DNA from: a virus
Reading direction: 5' to 3' (one strand)
DNA: 35,654 nucleotides
Virus record (IMG/VR): IMGVR_UViG_3300043654_000076
Span: 1-35,654 of that record
The notes below the pieces were generated by a model, which did no database searches, had not been told where the DNA came from, and saw only the letters and a program-made list of their open reading frames with translations. The position numbers and the translations under genes were made by a program. Shown one piece after another: positions 14,972 through 23,683 of this stretch. Within the stretch, counting starts at the first letter, position 1; every line of letters begins with the position of its first letter.

Positions 14972-16090
14972 GTGTCGCTGCCGGTCTACGAGACTGCGGG
15001 CTCCATCATCAACAAGGCGCTCGCGTCCGCGGGCCTGCCGAGCGTGGCCGACCCGTACCTCCTGGCGGCCACCGACACCAACTACTCCGTCGCCACCCAG
15101 CTCCTCGAGGACGTCGGGCAGGACCTGCTCTCCGAGCACGACTGGACGGCATTCCAGACGGAGTACATCTGGACCACCGTCGCCGGGCAGCAGCGCTACC
15201 CGTTCCCGGCCGACTTCTTTAAAATGTACGACCAGAGCGGGTGGGTGCGGAACACGCGCCTGCCCGTCGGGGGCCCGCTCTCGCCGCAGGAGTGGCAATT
15301 CCTCTCCGCGCGCCTGGTCGGTGTGACCTGGACGGTGCTCTTCCGCCCCGCCGTGGGCGCCCTCAACATCTTCCCCAGCCAGGGTGCCACCCCCGGCACC
15401 TTCGTGGTGGCCTTCGAGTACTTCTCCGCCTACTGGGTGAAGTCGAACGCGGTGTTTGGCGCCATCGGCGCGGTGCCGTGGACCGCCAACACCGCCGCCT
15501 TCTTGCCCGCGCCGACGTCGGCGCAGTGGCTGCCCAACACCGCCTACGCGTTCGGCGCCCGCGTCTACAACCTCGGGTCGAGCTACGTCTGCTCCCAGGC
15601 CGGCGTGTCGGCGGGGGCCGGCGGCCCGGTCGCTACCGGCACCAACATCGTCGACAACACCTGCCGCTGGAACTTCCAGCTCACCGCCTGCAGCGTCGCC
15701 AGCAACGTGTACGTCTGCACCAGCGCCGGCACCACCTCCAACGCGGCGGGGGCGACCGGCCCGACGAACTTCGGCAGCTACCTCGACGGCACCGCGCAGT
15801 GGAAGTACCAGTGGAACAGCGGCACCGCCGGCACGCCGAACACCCTCACCCCCTCCTCCAGCTCGGACGTGGTCTGCTTCGACCCGCTCCTGATGCGCCG
15901 CGCGCTCAAGTTCGCGTGGCTGAAGGACCGCGGGTTCGACTCCGCGCAGGCCGAGGAGGACTACCTCGAGACGCTGCGGAAGACCAAGAGCAGCGAGTCT
16001 TTCGGCGCCGTCCTGCGCCTCGGCGGCAAGCGCTCCCAGGACCCGCTGCTCTCCACCGCCAACCTGCCGCTCACCGGTTACGGCCAGTGA
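14972..16090 (+). CDS. Head-to-tail adaptor with two inserted CBM-like modules
   Basis: 372 residues, GTG start with GAGG upstream. Residues 5-150 match the gp4 (P22)/gp11 (T7) type connector: SIINKALASAGLPSV, ATQLLEDVGQDLLSEHDWT, QRYPFPADFFKMYDQSGWVR. The C-terminal part (LMRRALKFAWLKDRGFDSAQ onward) completes it. Between them lie two extra modules, about 186-235 (WLPNTAYAFGARVYNLGSSY...C...VDNTCRW) and 239-281 (shorter, ...YVCTSAG...W), related to the module in the decoration-like protein at 13298. The module position would put them on the outside of the neck. A TTTAAA element sits in codons TTT AAA at 15218. Confidence 0.82.
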   Translation: MSLPVYETAGSIINKALASAGLPSVADPYLLAATDTNYSVATQLLEDVGQDLLSEHDWTAFQTEYIWTTVAGQQRYPFPADFFKMYDQSGWVRNTRLPVGGPLSPQEWQFLSARLVGVTWTVLFRPAVGALNIFPSQGATPGTFVVAFEYFSAYWVKSNAVFGAIGAVPWTANTAAFLPAPTSAQWLPNTAYAFGARVYNLGSSYVCSQAGVSAGAGGPVATGTNIVDNTCRWNFQLTACSVASNVYVCTSAGTTSNAAGATGPTNFGSYLDGTAQWKYQWNSGTAGTPNTLTPSSSSDVVCFDPLLMRRALKFAWLKDRGFDSAQAEEDYLETLRKTKSSESFGAVLRLGGKRSQDPLLSTANLPLTGYGQ

Positions 16091-17796
16091 GCGAGGCCGG
16101 CGCGGACCCCGACCGGCGGAGCGCCCGCGGGTGGAAGTTCCGGCGCGTCGGCAAGCCCTCGCGCCTCATCTGCGCCACGGTGCCCGCGCCCGACGGCGTC
16201 AACACCGTCGAGGTGGGCCCGAGCATGCCGGGCTCGGACGCCTCGTTCATCTACAACATGGTGCGGAACGAGCGCGGCCTGCGCGTGCGCCTCGGCTACC
16301 AGGAGTGGTGCACCAACCTCGGCGCGGGCCCCTCCGACCAGGTCGTGCGGACGGTGGTCCCCTACTTCGGCTCGACCGCCAGCGGCTCGAAGGACCGGCT
16401 GTGGGGCGTCACGCAGAAGGGCATCTACAACTGCACCAACAGCAGCGCCGGGCCCGCGCTCCTGCAGGCGTGGCCGAACCAGGGCGCGCTCGCCGGCTAC
16501 GGGACCTTCCACGCCTTCGCCACCGCGGCGGGCCGGTTCGTCATCCTCTGCGACGAGGTCAACGGCTACTGGCTCTACAGCGAGGCCACCGACGCCTGGG
16601 CGCAGGTGACCGCCGGGGCCGGCGCCAACCAGATCCAGGGCAATGACCTGCAGGGCAACCCGATTGACCCCACCCGGTTCGCCTCGGTCACCTTCTTCAA
16701 GCAGCGGCTGTGGTTCACCTACCGCGACAGCTCGCAGGCCTTCTACCTGGGCCTCAACGCCATCTACGGCGCGGCCACGCCCTTCGAGTTTGGCGCCCGG
16801 TTCCGCTCCGGCGGCTCTCTGGCGACCCTCAACAACTGGAGCTACGACGGCGGCTCCGGCATGGAGACGTACCTCTGCGGCTTCTCCACCTCCGGCGACG
16901 TGGTCATCTACCAGGGCATCAACCCGAATGACATGACCAGCTTCCAGATACTGGGGGACTGGAACGTCGGGGCGGTGCCCACCGGGCGCAGGTTCACCAC
17001 CTCCTTCGGCGGCGAGCTGCTCGTCCTCTGCAGCAAGGGCGTCATCCCGCTCTCGCACCTCATCTACGGCAAGAGCGCCTTCGACTTCAAGCAGTATGAT
17101 ACTTTTAAAATAACTAACTTCTTCACCGCGCTCTTCGCCCAGTACCGCGGCTACCAGGGCTTCAGCATCCACGTCCACCCCTCCGACAACTGTGTGGTGG
17201 TGACCGTGCCGCCGACGCCGGGCGCGGACCCGATGCAGCTCTGCATGTCGCTGGCGAACGGTGGGTGGACCTTCTACCGCGGCGTGCCGATGTACTCCGC
17301 CGCGAGCTGGGAGGGGCAGCTCTACTTCGGCACCGGCAACGGGAAGGTCTGCGTCAACGTCGGCTTCCTCGACGGCACCGGTATCAATGGGGCCGCGGGC
17401 TCCCCCATCCAGTTCTCCCTGCTCACCGCCTTCACCAACCGCGGCAACAGTCGGCGCAAGCGGGCGGGGCAGTGCCGCGCGACCTTCATCAGTGAGGGCG
17501 CGCCACCGACCTGGGTGGCCGTCGCGCGCTACGGCTACGACTTCACCGAGGCGGTGGTGCCGCAGGGGGTGCAGGGCGGCGTCGGCGTGCCGTGGGTGCC
17601 ACCCGCCGCGCCGGCCGGCTGGGACCAGGCCCTGTGGGACCAGGCGGTGTGGGGTGGCCAGTTCAGCAACACGCAGGCCCGCGCCGGCCTGGGCGGCGCG
17701 GGGCCGGATGTCGCGGTGGCCGTCGCCGGCAGCGCGAACGCGAAGGTGTCCCTGGTCCAGATAGAGGCCTACTTCGACGAGGGGAACACGCTGTGA
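16087..17796 (+). CDS. Tail nozzle/tubular protein B-like
   Basis: 569 residues, GTG overlapping the adaptor stop. The start region VEVGPSMPGSDASFIYNMVR followed by NERGLRVRLGYQEW is typical of podophage tail nozzle proteins (T7 gp12 / P22 gp10-like groups), in which the ring is built from a beta-propeller-like fold. Many short beta strands follow, e.g. FVILCDEVNGYWLYSEATDA and GGSGMETYLCGFSTSGDVVI. Follows the adaptor, as in T7-like gene orders. Contains a TTTAAA element encoded TTT AAA at 17104-17109. Confidence 0.82.
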   Translation: MSEAGADPDRRSARGWKFRRVGKPSRLICATVPAPDGVNTVEVGPSMPGSDASFIYNMVRNERGLRVRLGYQEWCTNLGAGPSDQVVRTVVPYFGSTASGSKDRLWGVTQKGIYNCTNSSAGPALLQAWPNQGALAGYGTFHAFATAAGRFVILCDEVNGYWLYSEATDAWAQVTAGAGANQIQGNDLQGNPIDPTRFASVTFFKQRLWFTYRDSSQAFYLGLNAIYGAATPFEFGARFRSGGSLATLNNWSYDGGSGMETYLCGFSTSGDVVIYQGINPNDMTSFQILGDWNVGAVPTGRRFTTSFGGELLVLCSKGVIPLSHLIYGKSAFDFKQYDTFKITNFFTALFAQYRGYQGFSIHVHPSDNCVVVTVPPTPGADPMQLCMSLANGGWTFYRGVPMYSAASWEGQLYFGTGNGKVCVNVGFLDGTGINGAAGSPIQFSLLTAFTNRGNSRRKRAGQCRATFISEGAPPTWVAVARYGYDFTEAVVPQGVQGGVGVPWVPPAAPAGWDQALWDQAVWGGQFSNTQARAGLGGAGPDVAVAVAGSANAKVSLVQIEAYFDEGNTL

Positions 17797-18236
17797 GCGG
17801 GCGCGGCTACATCGTCGGCCCGGCACCGGTCAAGCACTACGGGTGGCTCATGGTCCGCGTCGGCCTGCGGCCCGACGGGGTCACCCGCGGCTTCCGCGCG
17901 CTCGAGGCGCACGGCGCCGACGGGGAGCCGGTGGCCATGGTCGGCTACGACCAGTGGACCGAGACGAGCGTGGCCGTCCACATGGCGTGCGAGAGGCCCG
18001 CGGCGTGGCGCTCGCTCCTCGGCCCCGCGTTCCACTTCCCCTTCGTCGAGGCGGGCAAGCTCGTGCTGGTCGGCGGCGTGGCGGCGAGCAACGCCGCGAG
18101 CCGGAGCATGACCGAGCACATGGGCTTCCGTGAGGTCGGGCGTGTGCCCGACGGTTACAAGCCGGGGGACGACCTGATAGTCTACTCGATGAGGCGCGCC
18201 GACTGCCGGTGGATCGCGCCGGAGCAGAGGGGCTGA
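17793..18236 (+). CDS. GNAT-fold acetyltransferase-like protein
   Basis: 147 residues, GTG overlapping the nozzle gene stop. The C-terminal half reads GGVAASNAASRSMTEHMGF followed by REVGRVPDGYKPGDDLIVYS and MRRADCRW, the N-x-x-A-...-GF-x-x-x-G...Y pattern of GNAT acetyltransferases. Phages often carry this short type between tail genes. The acetyl-CoA loop (R/Q-x-x-G-x-G/A) is not obvious, so the enzyme may be degenerate or structural. The substrate is unknown. Confidence 0.7.
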   Translation: MSGRGYIVGPAPVKHYGWLMVRVGLRPDGVTRGFRALEAHGADGEPVAMVGYDQWTETSVAVHMACERPAAWRSLLGPAFHFPFVEAGKLVLVGGVAASNAASRSMTEHMGFREVGRVPDGYKPGDDLIVYSMRRADCRWIAPEQRG

Positions 18237-19273
18237 TGGGAAAGAACTCCGCGCCGCCGCCCGGCGGCACCCAGAAGTACCCCTGGCAGACCTCCGGCGG
18301 GTCGGGCCCACAAGGGCCGGACTACGTCGGCGCGGCCGGCGCGCAGGGCGCGAGTGGCGTGGCCAACATCGGCGCGCAGACCGGCGCCAACCGGCCCGAC
18401 CAGAGCACCGACTTCGCCAGCTCGCAGTGGACGCAGGGGCCCGACGGGCAGTGGCAGCAGCACCTCGGGCTCACCGGCGAGATGGCGGGGCTCTCCGGCG
18501 AGCTCCAGAACAACGCCTTTGGCGCGGAGCAGGGGCCAATGTTTGGCAACCTCGGCTCGCTCGGCGATGGGCAGCAGGCGATCGACGCCTCGTACAACCA
18601 GGCCAAGAGCCGCCTCGACCCGCAGTGGGCGCAGTCGAAGGACAACCTCGACACCCAGCTCGCCAACCAGGGGCTCGACCCGAACGCGCCCGGCGCCGGC
18701 CAGCGCGCCGAGGGCAACTTCGACCGGGCGAGGACCGACGCATACCAGACCGCGGAGAACAACGCCGTCCAGCAGGGCATTGCGCAGCAGGGCATGCAGC
18801 TCCAGCAGCGCGGCCAGCTCGCGGGCGAGGACATCGCCGGCCGGCAGGTGCCGATGCAGCAGCTCCAGCAGCTCCTCGGCTTCGAGGGCATGCCCCAGTT
18901 CGTCGGGGCCGGCGCGGCGCCGGCCACGCCCTACCTCGGCGCGATGCAGGGTCAGGGCAACTACCAGCTCGGGCAGGCGGACCAGAACAACCAGCTCATG
19001 GGTGGCTTCGGCCAGTTCGTGGGCGCGGGCCTTGGCGCCGGCTTCGGCGCGGCGTCCGACGAGCGCGTGAAGGAGGACGTCCACCGGGAGGGCCGCGAGG
19101 TGCTCCCCGGCGTGCCGTCGGCCACCTTCCGCTACAAGGGCGACAAGAAGAGACAGAAGTACCGCGGCGTCATCGCGCAGGACGTGGAGCGCGCCGGCCA
19201 CGGGCACCTCGTCCGCGAGGGCGCGGACGGCGTCAAGCGGGTGGACGCAAGCCTGCGCCCCTTCGCACTTTAA
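18236..19273 (+). CDS. Virion protein ending in an S74 intramolecular chaperone domain
   Basis: 345 residues, ATG sharing one base with the previous stop. The N-terminal 60 residues are Gly/Pro/Ser-rich; residues 60-240 are Gln/Ala-rich helices (LDTQLANQGLDPNAPGAG; DRARTDAYQTAENNAVQQG). The last 72 residues, SDERVKEDVHREGREVLPG onward with FRYK...YRGVIAQDVE, are a Peptidase_S74-like chaperone domain. Autocleavage would be expected before Ser274-Asp275. S74 domains usually cap trimeric spikes, but this body looks like a helical ejection or tail-tip protein, as in other podophages with genes here. Confidence 0.78.
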   Translation: MGKNSAPPPGGTQKYPWQTSGGSGPQGPDYVGAAGAQGASGVANIGAQTGANRPDQSTDFASSQWTQGPDGQWQQHLGLTGEMAGLSGELQNNAFGAEQGPMFGNLGSLGDGQQAIDASYNQAKSRLDPQWAQSKDNLDTQLANQGLDPNAPGAGQRAEGNFDRARTDAYQTAENNAVQQGIAQQGMQLQQRGQLAGEDIAGRQVPMQQLQQLLGFEGMPQFVGAGAAPATPYLGAMQGQGNYQLGQADQNNQLMGGFGQFVGAGLGAGFGAASDERVKEDVHREGREVLPGVPSATFRYKGDKKRQKYRGVIAQDVERAGHGHLVREGADGVKRVDASLRPFAL

Positions 19274-19285
19274 ACAGGAGCACCC

Positions 19286-19732
19286 ATGCTGCCCTACGAC
19301 CCGATCGACTCGTCCCAGGGCGCGGTGCCGCCGCCACCGCGCCGCCCGGTCCCGCCCGCGCGGGCGGCCCCCGGCGCGGTGGCGCTGCCCGGCATGGGCG
19401 CCGACCCCAACTCGCAGGCGAACGACGTCGCCGGCTACAACGAGTCGAGCGGCGAGCAGGGGATGCTCAAGGACCAGCTCGGGCTCGCCCAGGCGCTGCA
19501 GCGGCCCCAGCAGCACGGGCAGCCCTACGGGTTCGCCGCGGGCCTCGCGCCGGGCGTCACGCAGGCCGGCGGCGCCATCCGCGAGCACCTGCTGGACGAC
19601 AAGATGCTGGAGGCCCTCAAGCGCCAGCGCGGCCTGGAGGCCAACGTGCGCGGGCGCGCCGCCGCGGCCTACGCCGACCCGAGCGCCGCGTCGGGCGCCA
19701 GCCCGCAGCCCTTCAGCTTCACGGGTGAGTGA
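19286..19732 (+). CDS. Small Pro/Gln-rich virion-region protein
   Basis: 148 residues. CAGGAG lies 6 bases before the ATG, directly after a TTTAAAC (19269-19275) that contains the previous stop. Residues 10-40 are Pro-rich, 55-85 Gln-rich, and 95-135 helical (IREHLLDDKMLEALKRQRG). Unrecognised; in the ejection-protein block, so probably a small internal virion protein or chaperone. Confidence 0.7.
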   Translation: MLPYDPIDSSQGAVPPPPRRPVPPARAAPGAVALPGMGADPNSQANDVAGYNESSGEQGMLKDQLGLAQALQRPQQHGQPYGFAAGLAPGVTQAGGAIREHLLDDKMLEALKRQRGLEANVRGRAAAAYADPSAASGASPQPFSFTGE

Positions 19733-20838
19733 TGCCCGACAACGCCTACACGCTCAACAGCGACGACCCGGAGGCGCTCGAGGAGGCACGCCGGCTGGCC
19801 GAGGCGGTCGGGCGCCGCCGGCAGGTGGGCGCGGCCATGCTCGGTCCCGGCCCCTTCGGCGACGCCGGCAAGCTGCTCATGGAGCAGGGGCAGCACCAGC
19901 AGGACCAGATGGGGGAGGCCGGCCGGCAGCAGCGCGCCTTCTCCCTGGACAAGGCGCGGCAGGCGGTGGAGGCCAAGCTCGCCGGCAGCCACATCGGGGC
20001 CGAGGGGCCGCAGGAGGCGCTCGGCGGCGAGCGCGTGCCGGCATACCAGGCGGAGACGGCGCGCCTGCAGCAGCAGAACCAGTGGGAGCTGGTGCCCGAC
20101 CCGCTCCTGAAGGGCGGCATGTTCCGCGTCAACCGCGGCACCGGCGATGCCCACTACATCCGCCCCGGCCAGCTCTGGGGCAAGGAGCCGCCCGGTGGCC
20201 AGCCCGCGCCACCGGGCACCCCCGGTGGCCAGCCGGGGGTGCCCGGCGCCGGCCCCCAGGCCCCCGACCGGGGGCCGCACCTGCAGGCCCCCAACGTGGA
20301 CGACGCCGCCTACGCGGAGGGACTCAAGGACGCGGGCCCGGCGGGCGAGGAGATACGCAACCTCGACCGCTCCATTCAGAACCTGCACCAGGCCCTCGGC
20401 GTGGTGAAGGCGCGGCCCAAGGCCTTCGGCATGGGCCAGGACGTCGCCGGCTACATGGGCGGCGGGGGCCTCATCTCTGGCCCGCTCAAGAAGGTCGTGG
20501 GCCACATGCAGCAGAACCGGCGGTCGCCGGAGGACTTGCAGGCCCGCACCGTCGTCTTCCAGAACGCCGCCCAGGCGATGCGCGACCTCGGCGGTGCCCG
20601 CGCCTTCACGCCCGGCGAGCAGCAGCTATTCAGCAAGTCGCAGGTAGTCGAGGAGGACAACGCCAAGGTGATCGAGCAGAAGCTCCTCTCCGCGCTGCAG
20701 GTGGCGGCCAACCGGCGCGCCTCGCTGCGCGCGCAGGCGATGCCGCACCTCTTCCGCGCGGCCCCGCAGGCGCAGCCCAGTGGAGCCGCGCCGTCGCTGC
20801 GCGGGAAGTACGGGCTGCCGGAGGGGGCGCAGCAGTGA
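19732..20838 (+). CDS. Ejection/internal virion protein with collagen-like linker
   Basis: 368 residues, ATG sharing one base with the preceding stop (TGATG). Residues 1-130 are helical and Gln-rich; about 155-180 is a Gly-Pro linker (PPGGQPAPPGTPGGQPGVPG); residues 190-368 are helical (NLDRSIQNLHQALGVVKARP; LIEQ-type coils). The linker is encoded by two strong hairpins. No catalytic motif. Position and composition fit an internal virion/DNA-ejection protein, cooperating with the following 581-residue protein. Confidence 0.7.
   Translation: MPDNAYTLNSDDPEALEEARRLAEAVGRRRQVGAAMLGPGPFGDAGKLLMEQGQHQQDQMGEAGRQQRAFSLDKARQAVEAKLAGSHIGAEGPQEALGGERVPAYQAETARLQQQNQWELVPDPLLKGGMFRVNRGTGDAHYIRPGQLWGKEPPGGQPAPPGTPGGQPGVPGAGPQAPDRGPHLQAPNVDDAAYAEGLKDAGPAGEEIRNLDRSIQNLHQALGVVKARPKAFGMGQDVAGYMGGGGLISGPLKKVVGHMQQNRRSPEDLQARTVVFQNAAQAMRDLGGARAFTPGEQQLFSKSQVVEEDNAKVIEQKLLSALQVAANRRASLRAQAMPHLFRAAPQAQPSGAAPSLRGKYGLPEGAQQ
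20212..20246 (+). repeat. Perfect 14-bp intragenic hairpin
   Basis: CCGGGCACCCCCGG (20212-20225) is exactly complementary to 20233-20246, with loop TGGCCAG. It lies inside the Gly-Pro linker of the ejection protein gene. Short direct copies of CCCGGTGGCCAGCC occur at 20191 and 20221. Confidence 0.8.
20259..20276 (+). repeat. Second intragenic hairpin
   Basis: GGCCCCC (20259-20265) pairs with GGGGGCC (20270-20276), loop GACC, 12 bases after the 14-bp hairpin. In RNA both would form consecutive very stable stems. Confidence 0.7.
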
Positions 20839-22580
20839 GCGGCCTGATGCCCGAGGGCGGCGCGGTCGGGCCCTCCAGCGCCGTCGGCGCCGAGCAGCAG
20901 TCGCCCGGCGAGGTCCCGCTCGAGGTGCTCGCGCGCGATTTCCAGCAGGCCAGGTCGGCCGGCGACGCCGAGCTGGCGGCGCACATCGGGGGGCTCATCC
21001 AGAAGTCGACCGCGCGCGAGCGCCAGCGCGACGTGGAGTCCATCCCGCACTCCCTCCCCGCGGGCGTCGGCCACGGGCTGGTGGAGCTCGGCATGGACGC
21101 CGGGGACGCCCTCGGCGGCGTGTCGCCCCAGGCGTGGCGCGAGTTCCGCGACGACTCCGCGCCGCTCATGTCGACCACCGGCGGCAAGGTCGGCAGCGTG
21201 GTCGGGCAGGCCGCCGCGCTGGCGCCGGTCGGCTCCCTGGTCGAGGGCGCGATGGGCGCCGCGGGCGTCGGCCGCGCCCTCCCGAGGGTGGCCGAGTGGC
21301 TGAAGGGCGCGCCGCTCACCCGCGCCGCCGCCTCCGGCGCCGCGCAGGGCGCCCTCGCGTCCCCCGGCCGGCGGCTCGAGGGCGCGGCGGAGGGCGCGCT
21401 CGGCGGCGCCGCCACCGCGGCGGTGCTCGGTGGCGGCCGCCGCGCGCTCCGAGGCCAGGAGCCCACGCCGGAGGCCGCGCTGCTGGAGCGGGAGGGCGTG
21501 CCGCTCACCGTCGGCCAGCGCAACCCCACCGGGCAATTCGGCGGCAACGTGGTCACCGGCGAGGACGCCGGCCAGAAGATGCCCCTGGTGGCGCCGCTGC
21601 TCGTGCGGGCGCGCGAGGCGGCGCGGCGCGGCTACCAGAACGCCGTTGCGCGGAAGGGCACCGCGCCGGGTGCGCCGCCGCCCGACCCGGCCCTGCCGAT
21701 GGACGAGCAGCTCCAGCAGGTGGCGGAGGGCTACGAGGTGCCCTACGGCAAGCTGAAGGGGCAGCAGGTCTACCCGAGCGTGAAGACCCCCCAGGGTGGG
21801 CGCAGCCTGCTGTCGACCACCACCGGGCGCTCGCCGGGGCTGATCGAGGAGGCCGCGATGGACCTCGACGTGCCAGCCAGCGAAGAGACGCGCAAGCGCG
21901 CCAATGACTGGCTGCAGAACCAGCTCTCCATCCTGCCGGGCGGCAAGAACCGGCCGCCGGTGGCGCAGACCGTGCCGGCGGAGGACATCCACCGCATCCG
22001 CTCCAACGTGCGCGAGATGGTGCGGAAAAGGGGCACCTCCAGCGCCCACGGGGACCAGGACTTCGCCGACCTGGTCGACGCCGCCGAGGGCCACCTCACC
22101 GACACGCTCAACTCCTGGCTGCCGCCTGACGTCGCGCAGGGCATCGCCGCGGCCGACAAGCGCTACGTGGTCAAGAGCATCGTCGAGGACGCGGTGGCCC
22201 GCGCGAAGGACCGGCCGGAGGGGCTCACCCCGAACAACCTCTCTGAGGCCATCCGCGCCACGACGGAGAAGGGCAAGTACGCGCGCGGCCAGCACGCGCC
22301 GCAGGTCAAGGAGCTGCGCGACTTGGCCCAGGCCGGGCGCTCCGTGCTCGACCAACGGACGCCGAACACCGGCGCGCTCATTCTCGGCGGCGTCAACGCA
22401 CCCCTGGCCTACCTCGCCAACCACCCCGCGCTGAAGCCGATGGTGACCGGCAAGCTCGGGGTGCAGCGCGCCTTCAGGAAGCTCGAGGACTTCATGCGGC
22501 AGCACGGGGGCCAGTCGGTCATCCCGCGCGCGGCCGGCGCGGCCGGCGGCCAGATGTCGAGGGAGGACCTGCAAGAATGA
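20835..22580 (+). CDS. Large ejection protein with glycine-zipper region
   Basis: 581 residues, GTG overlapping the preceding stop. Residues 110-205 form several Ala/Gly-rich, membrane-prone segments (GGKVGSVVGQAAALAPVGSL; AASGAAQGALASPGRR; ALGGAATAAVLGGGRRALRG), resembling the glycine-zipper parts of pore-forming ejection proteins. Residues 220-560 are helical and charged (RANDWLQNQLSILPGGKNRP; FADLVDAAEGHLTDTLNSWL). No lysozyme motif found. Likely forms part of the DNA translocation channel. Ends overlapping the fibre gene (ATGA). Confidence 0.72.
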   Translation: MSGLMPEGGAVGPSSAVGAEQQSPGEVPLEVLARDFQQARSAGDAELAAHIGGLIQKSTARERQRDVESIPHSLPAGVGHGLVELGMDAGDALGGVSPQAWREFRDDSAPLMSTTGGKVGSVVGQAAALAPVGSLVEGAMGAAGVGRALPRVAEWLKGAPLTRAAASGAAQGALASPGRRLEGAAEGALGGAATAAVLGGGRRALRGQEPTPEAALLEREGVPLTVGQRNPTGQFGGNVVTGEDAGQKMPLVAPLLVRAREAARRGYQNAVARKGTAPGAPPPDPALPMDEQLQQVAEGYEVPYGKLKGQQVYPSVKTPQGGRSLLSTTTGRSPGLIEEAAMDLDVPASEETRKRANDWLQNQLSILPGGKNRPPVAQTVPAEDIHRIRSNVREMVRKRGTSSAHGDQDFADLVDAAEGHLTDTLNSWLPPDVAQGIAAADKRYVVKSIVEDAVARAKDRPEGLTPNNLSEAIRATTEKGKYARGQHAPQVKELRDLAQAGRSVLDQRTPNTGALILGGVNAPLAYLANHPALKPMVTGKLGVQRAFRKLEDFMRQHGGQSVIPRAAGAAGGQMSREDLQE

Positions 22581-23674
22581 ACCGCATCGACAAGGCGCTG
22601 GTGGCGGTGGCAGCGGGCGCGATCGCCCTGGTGGTCGGCGTGCAGTGGGAGCGCGAGCTGCGCCTCCGCCGCGCGGGGAACGGTGAGGCCCACTTTGAGG
22701 CCTCGCCGTTCCCTTCCATCCGCCCGACGCTGGTGCCTGAGGCGCGCGCGGCGCGGAACGGTGGAGGCACCTTCAGCCTCTACACGCCGGGCAACCCGGT
22801 GGTCACACAGACACCCATCACGGTGACCTGGGCGAACAACACGCTGAACGACATCGCCACCGAGATCACCGACTCCCTGGACCGCTCAGGAAAGGGCGGC
22901 ATGCTCGCACCGCTGGGGCTCACCACCGGCTCGGCCGGCGCGCCCTCCCTGACGTTCAACAGCGCGACCACCACCGGCCTCTACCTCAACGGCACTGGGG
23001 TGCGGGTGAGCGTGACCGCGACCGACTCCTTCAAGTTCGACCCCGCAGTGAACACCTCCATCTTGCTCTTCCAGCTCGGCAACAACGGCGCGGTCACCAC
23101 CCCCTCGCTGAGCTGGACCTCGGAGCCGAACAGCGGCCCCTACCGCAACGGCGCCAACGATATCCGCTGGGCCATCGCGGGCGCGGACGTCCTGAAGTTC
23201 TCCACCGCCGCGGTGGCGCCGCTCGCGCTCACCCCGTTCTCCGCCACTCGCGGCGTCCCTTTCGTCGGTGTGGCCACCCCCGCGTCGCCGAGCAACGGGG
23301 ACCTCTGGTACGACACCACCACCCTGCGCTTCGGCGGGCAGGTGAACGGCATCACCGCGGGCGTGTGGCAGACGCTATCGCTCGGCTCGGGCTGGACCGC
23401 GGGGGCGCCCGCCCCGGCGGTCACCAAGCAGCTCGACGGCACTGTCCGCTACCGGGGCAATGCGACGTGGGCGACCGGCGGCAGCAGCACCCCCTTCACC
23501 GCCGCCGCGGGATACCGGCCGGGGGCACAGTTCTACGCTATCTTTCCCGACAACAGCACCGGCACCGCCGCCAACGCCACCGTGAACACCGGCGGGGTGT
23601 GGACCGTTCAGTCCGCCTTGACCAACACCCATGCCTACTACTTCGACAACGTCACCTACCTGGGCGAGAACTGA
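22577..23674 (+). CDS. Tail fibre/spike-like protein with N-terminal membrane helix
   Basis: 365 residues, ATGA overlap. Residues 7-24 (ALVAVAAGAIALVVGVQW) are a strong hydrophobic helix behind a short basic head, as in a membrane anchor. Residues 60-105 carry the tail-fibre adapter pattern: GTFSLYTPGNPVVTQ, then TWANNTLNDIATEITDSLDR and GGML. The rest is Thr/Ser/Gly-rich beta repeats (GSAGAPSLTFNSATTTGLYL; FVGVATPASPSNGDLWYDTT), common in fibre shafts. An exported N-terminus is odd for a virion fibre. Confidence 0.78.
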   Translation: MNRIDKALVAVAAGAIALVVGVQWERELRLRRAGNGEAHFEASPFPSIRPTLVPEARAARNGGGTFSLYTPGNPVVTQTPITVTWANNTLNDIATEITDSLDRSGKGGMLAPLGLTTGSAGAPSLTFNSATTTGLYLNGTGVRVSVTATDSFKFDPAVNTSILLFQLGNNGAVTTPSLSWTSEPNSGPYRNGANDIRWAIAGADVLKFSTAAVAPLALTPFSATRGVPFVGVATPASPSNGDLWYDTTTLRFGGQVNGITAGVWQTLSLGSGWTAGAPAPAVTKQLDGTVRYRGNATWATGGSSTPFTAAAGYRPGAQFYAIFPDNSTGTAANATVNTGGVWTVQSALTNTHAYYFDNVTYLGEN

Positions 23675-23675
23675 G

Positions 23676-23683
23676 TTTAAAAA
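23676..23683 (+). promoter_or_regulatory. TTTAAAAA element at fibre gene start
   Basis: GAG, TTTAAAA, ATG (23683): the palindrome separates a weak GAG from the start codon. It immediately follows the TGA of the previous fibre gene. Confidence 0.55.
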
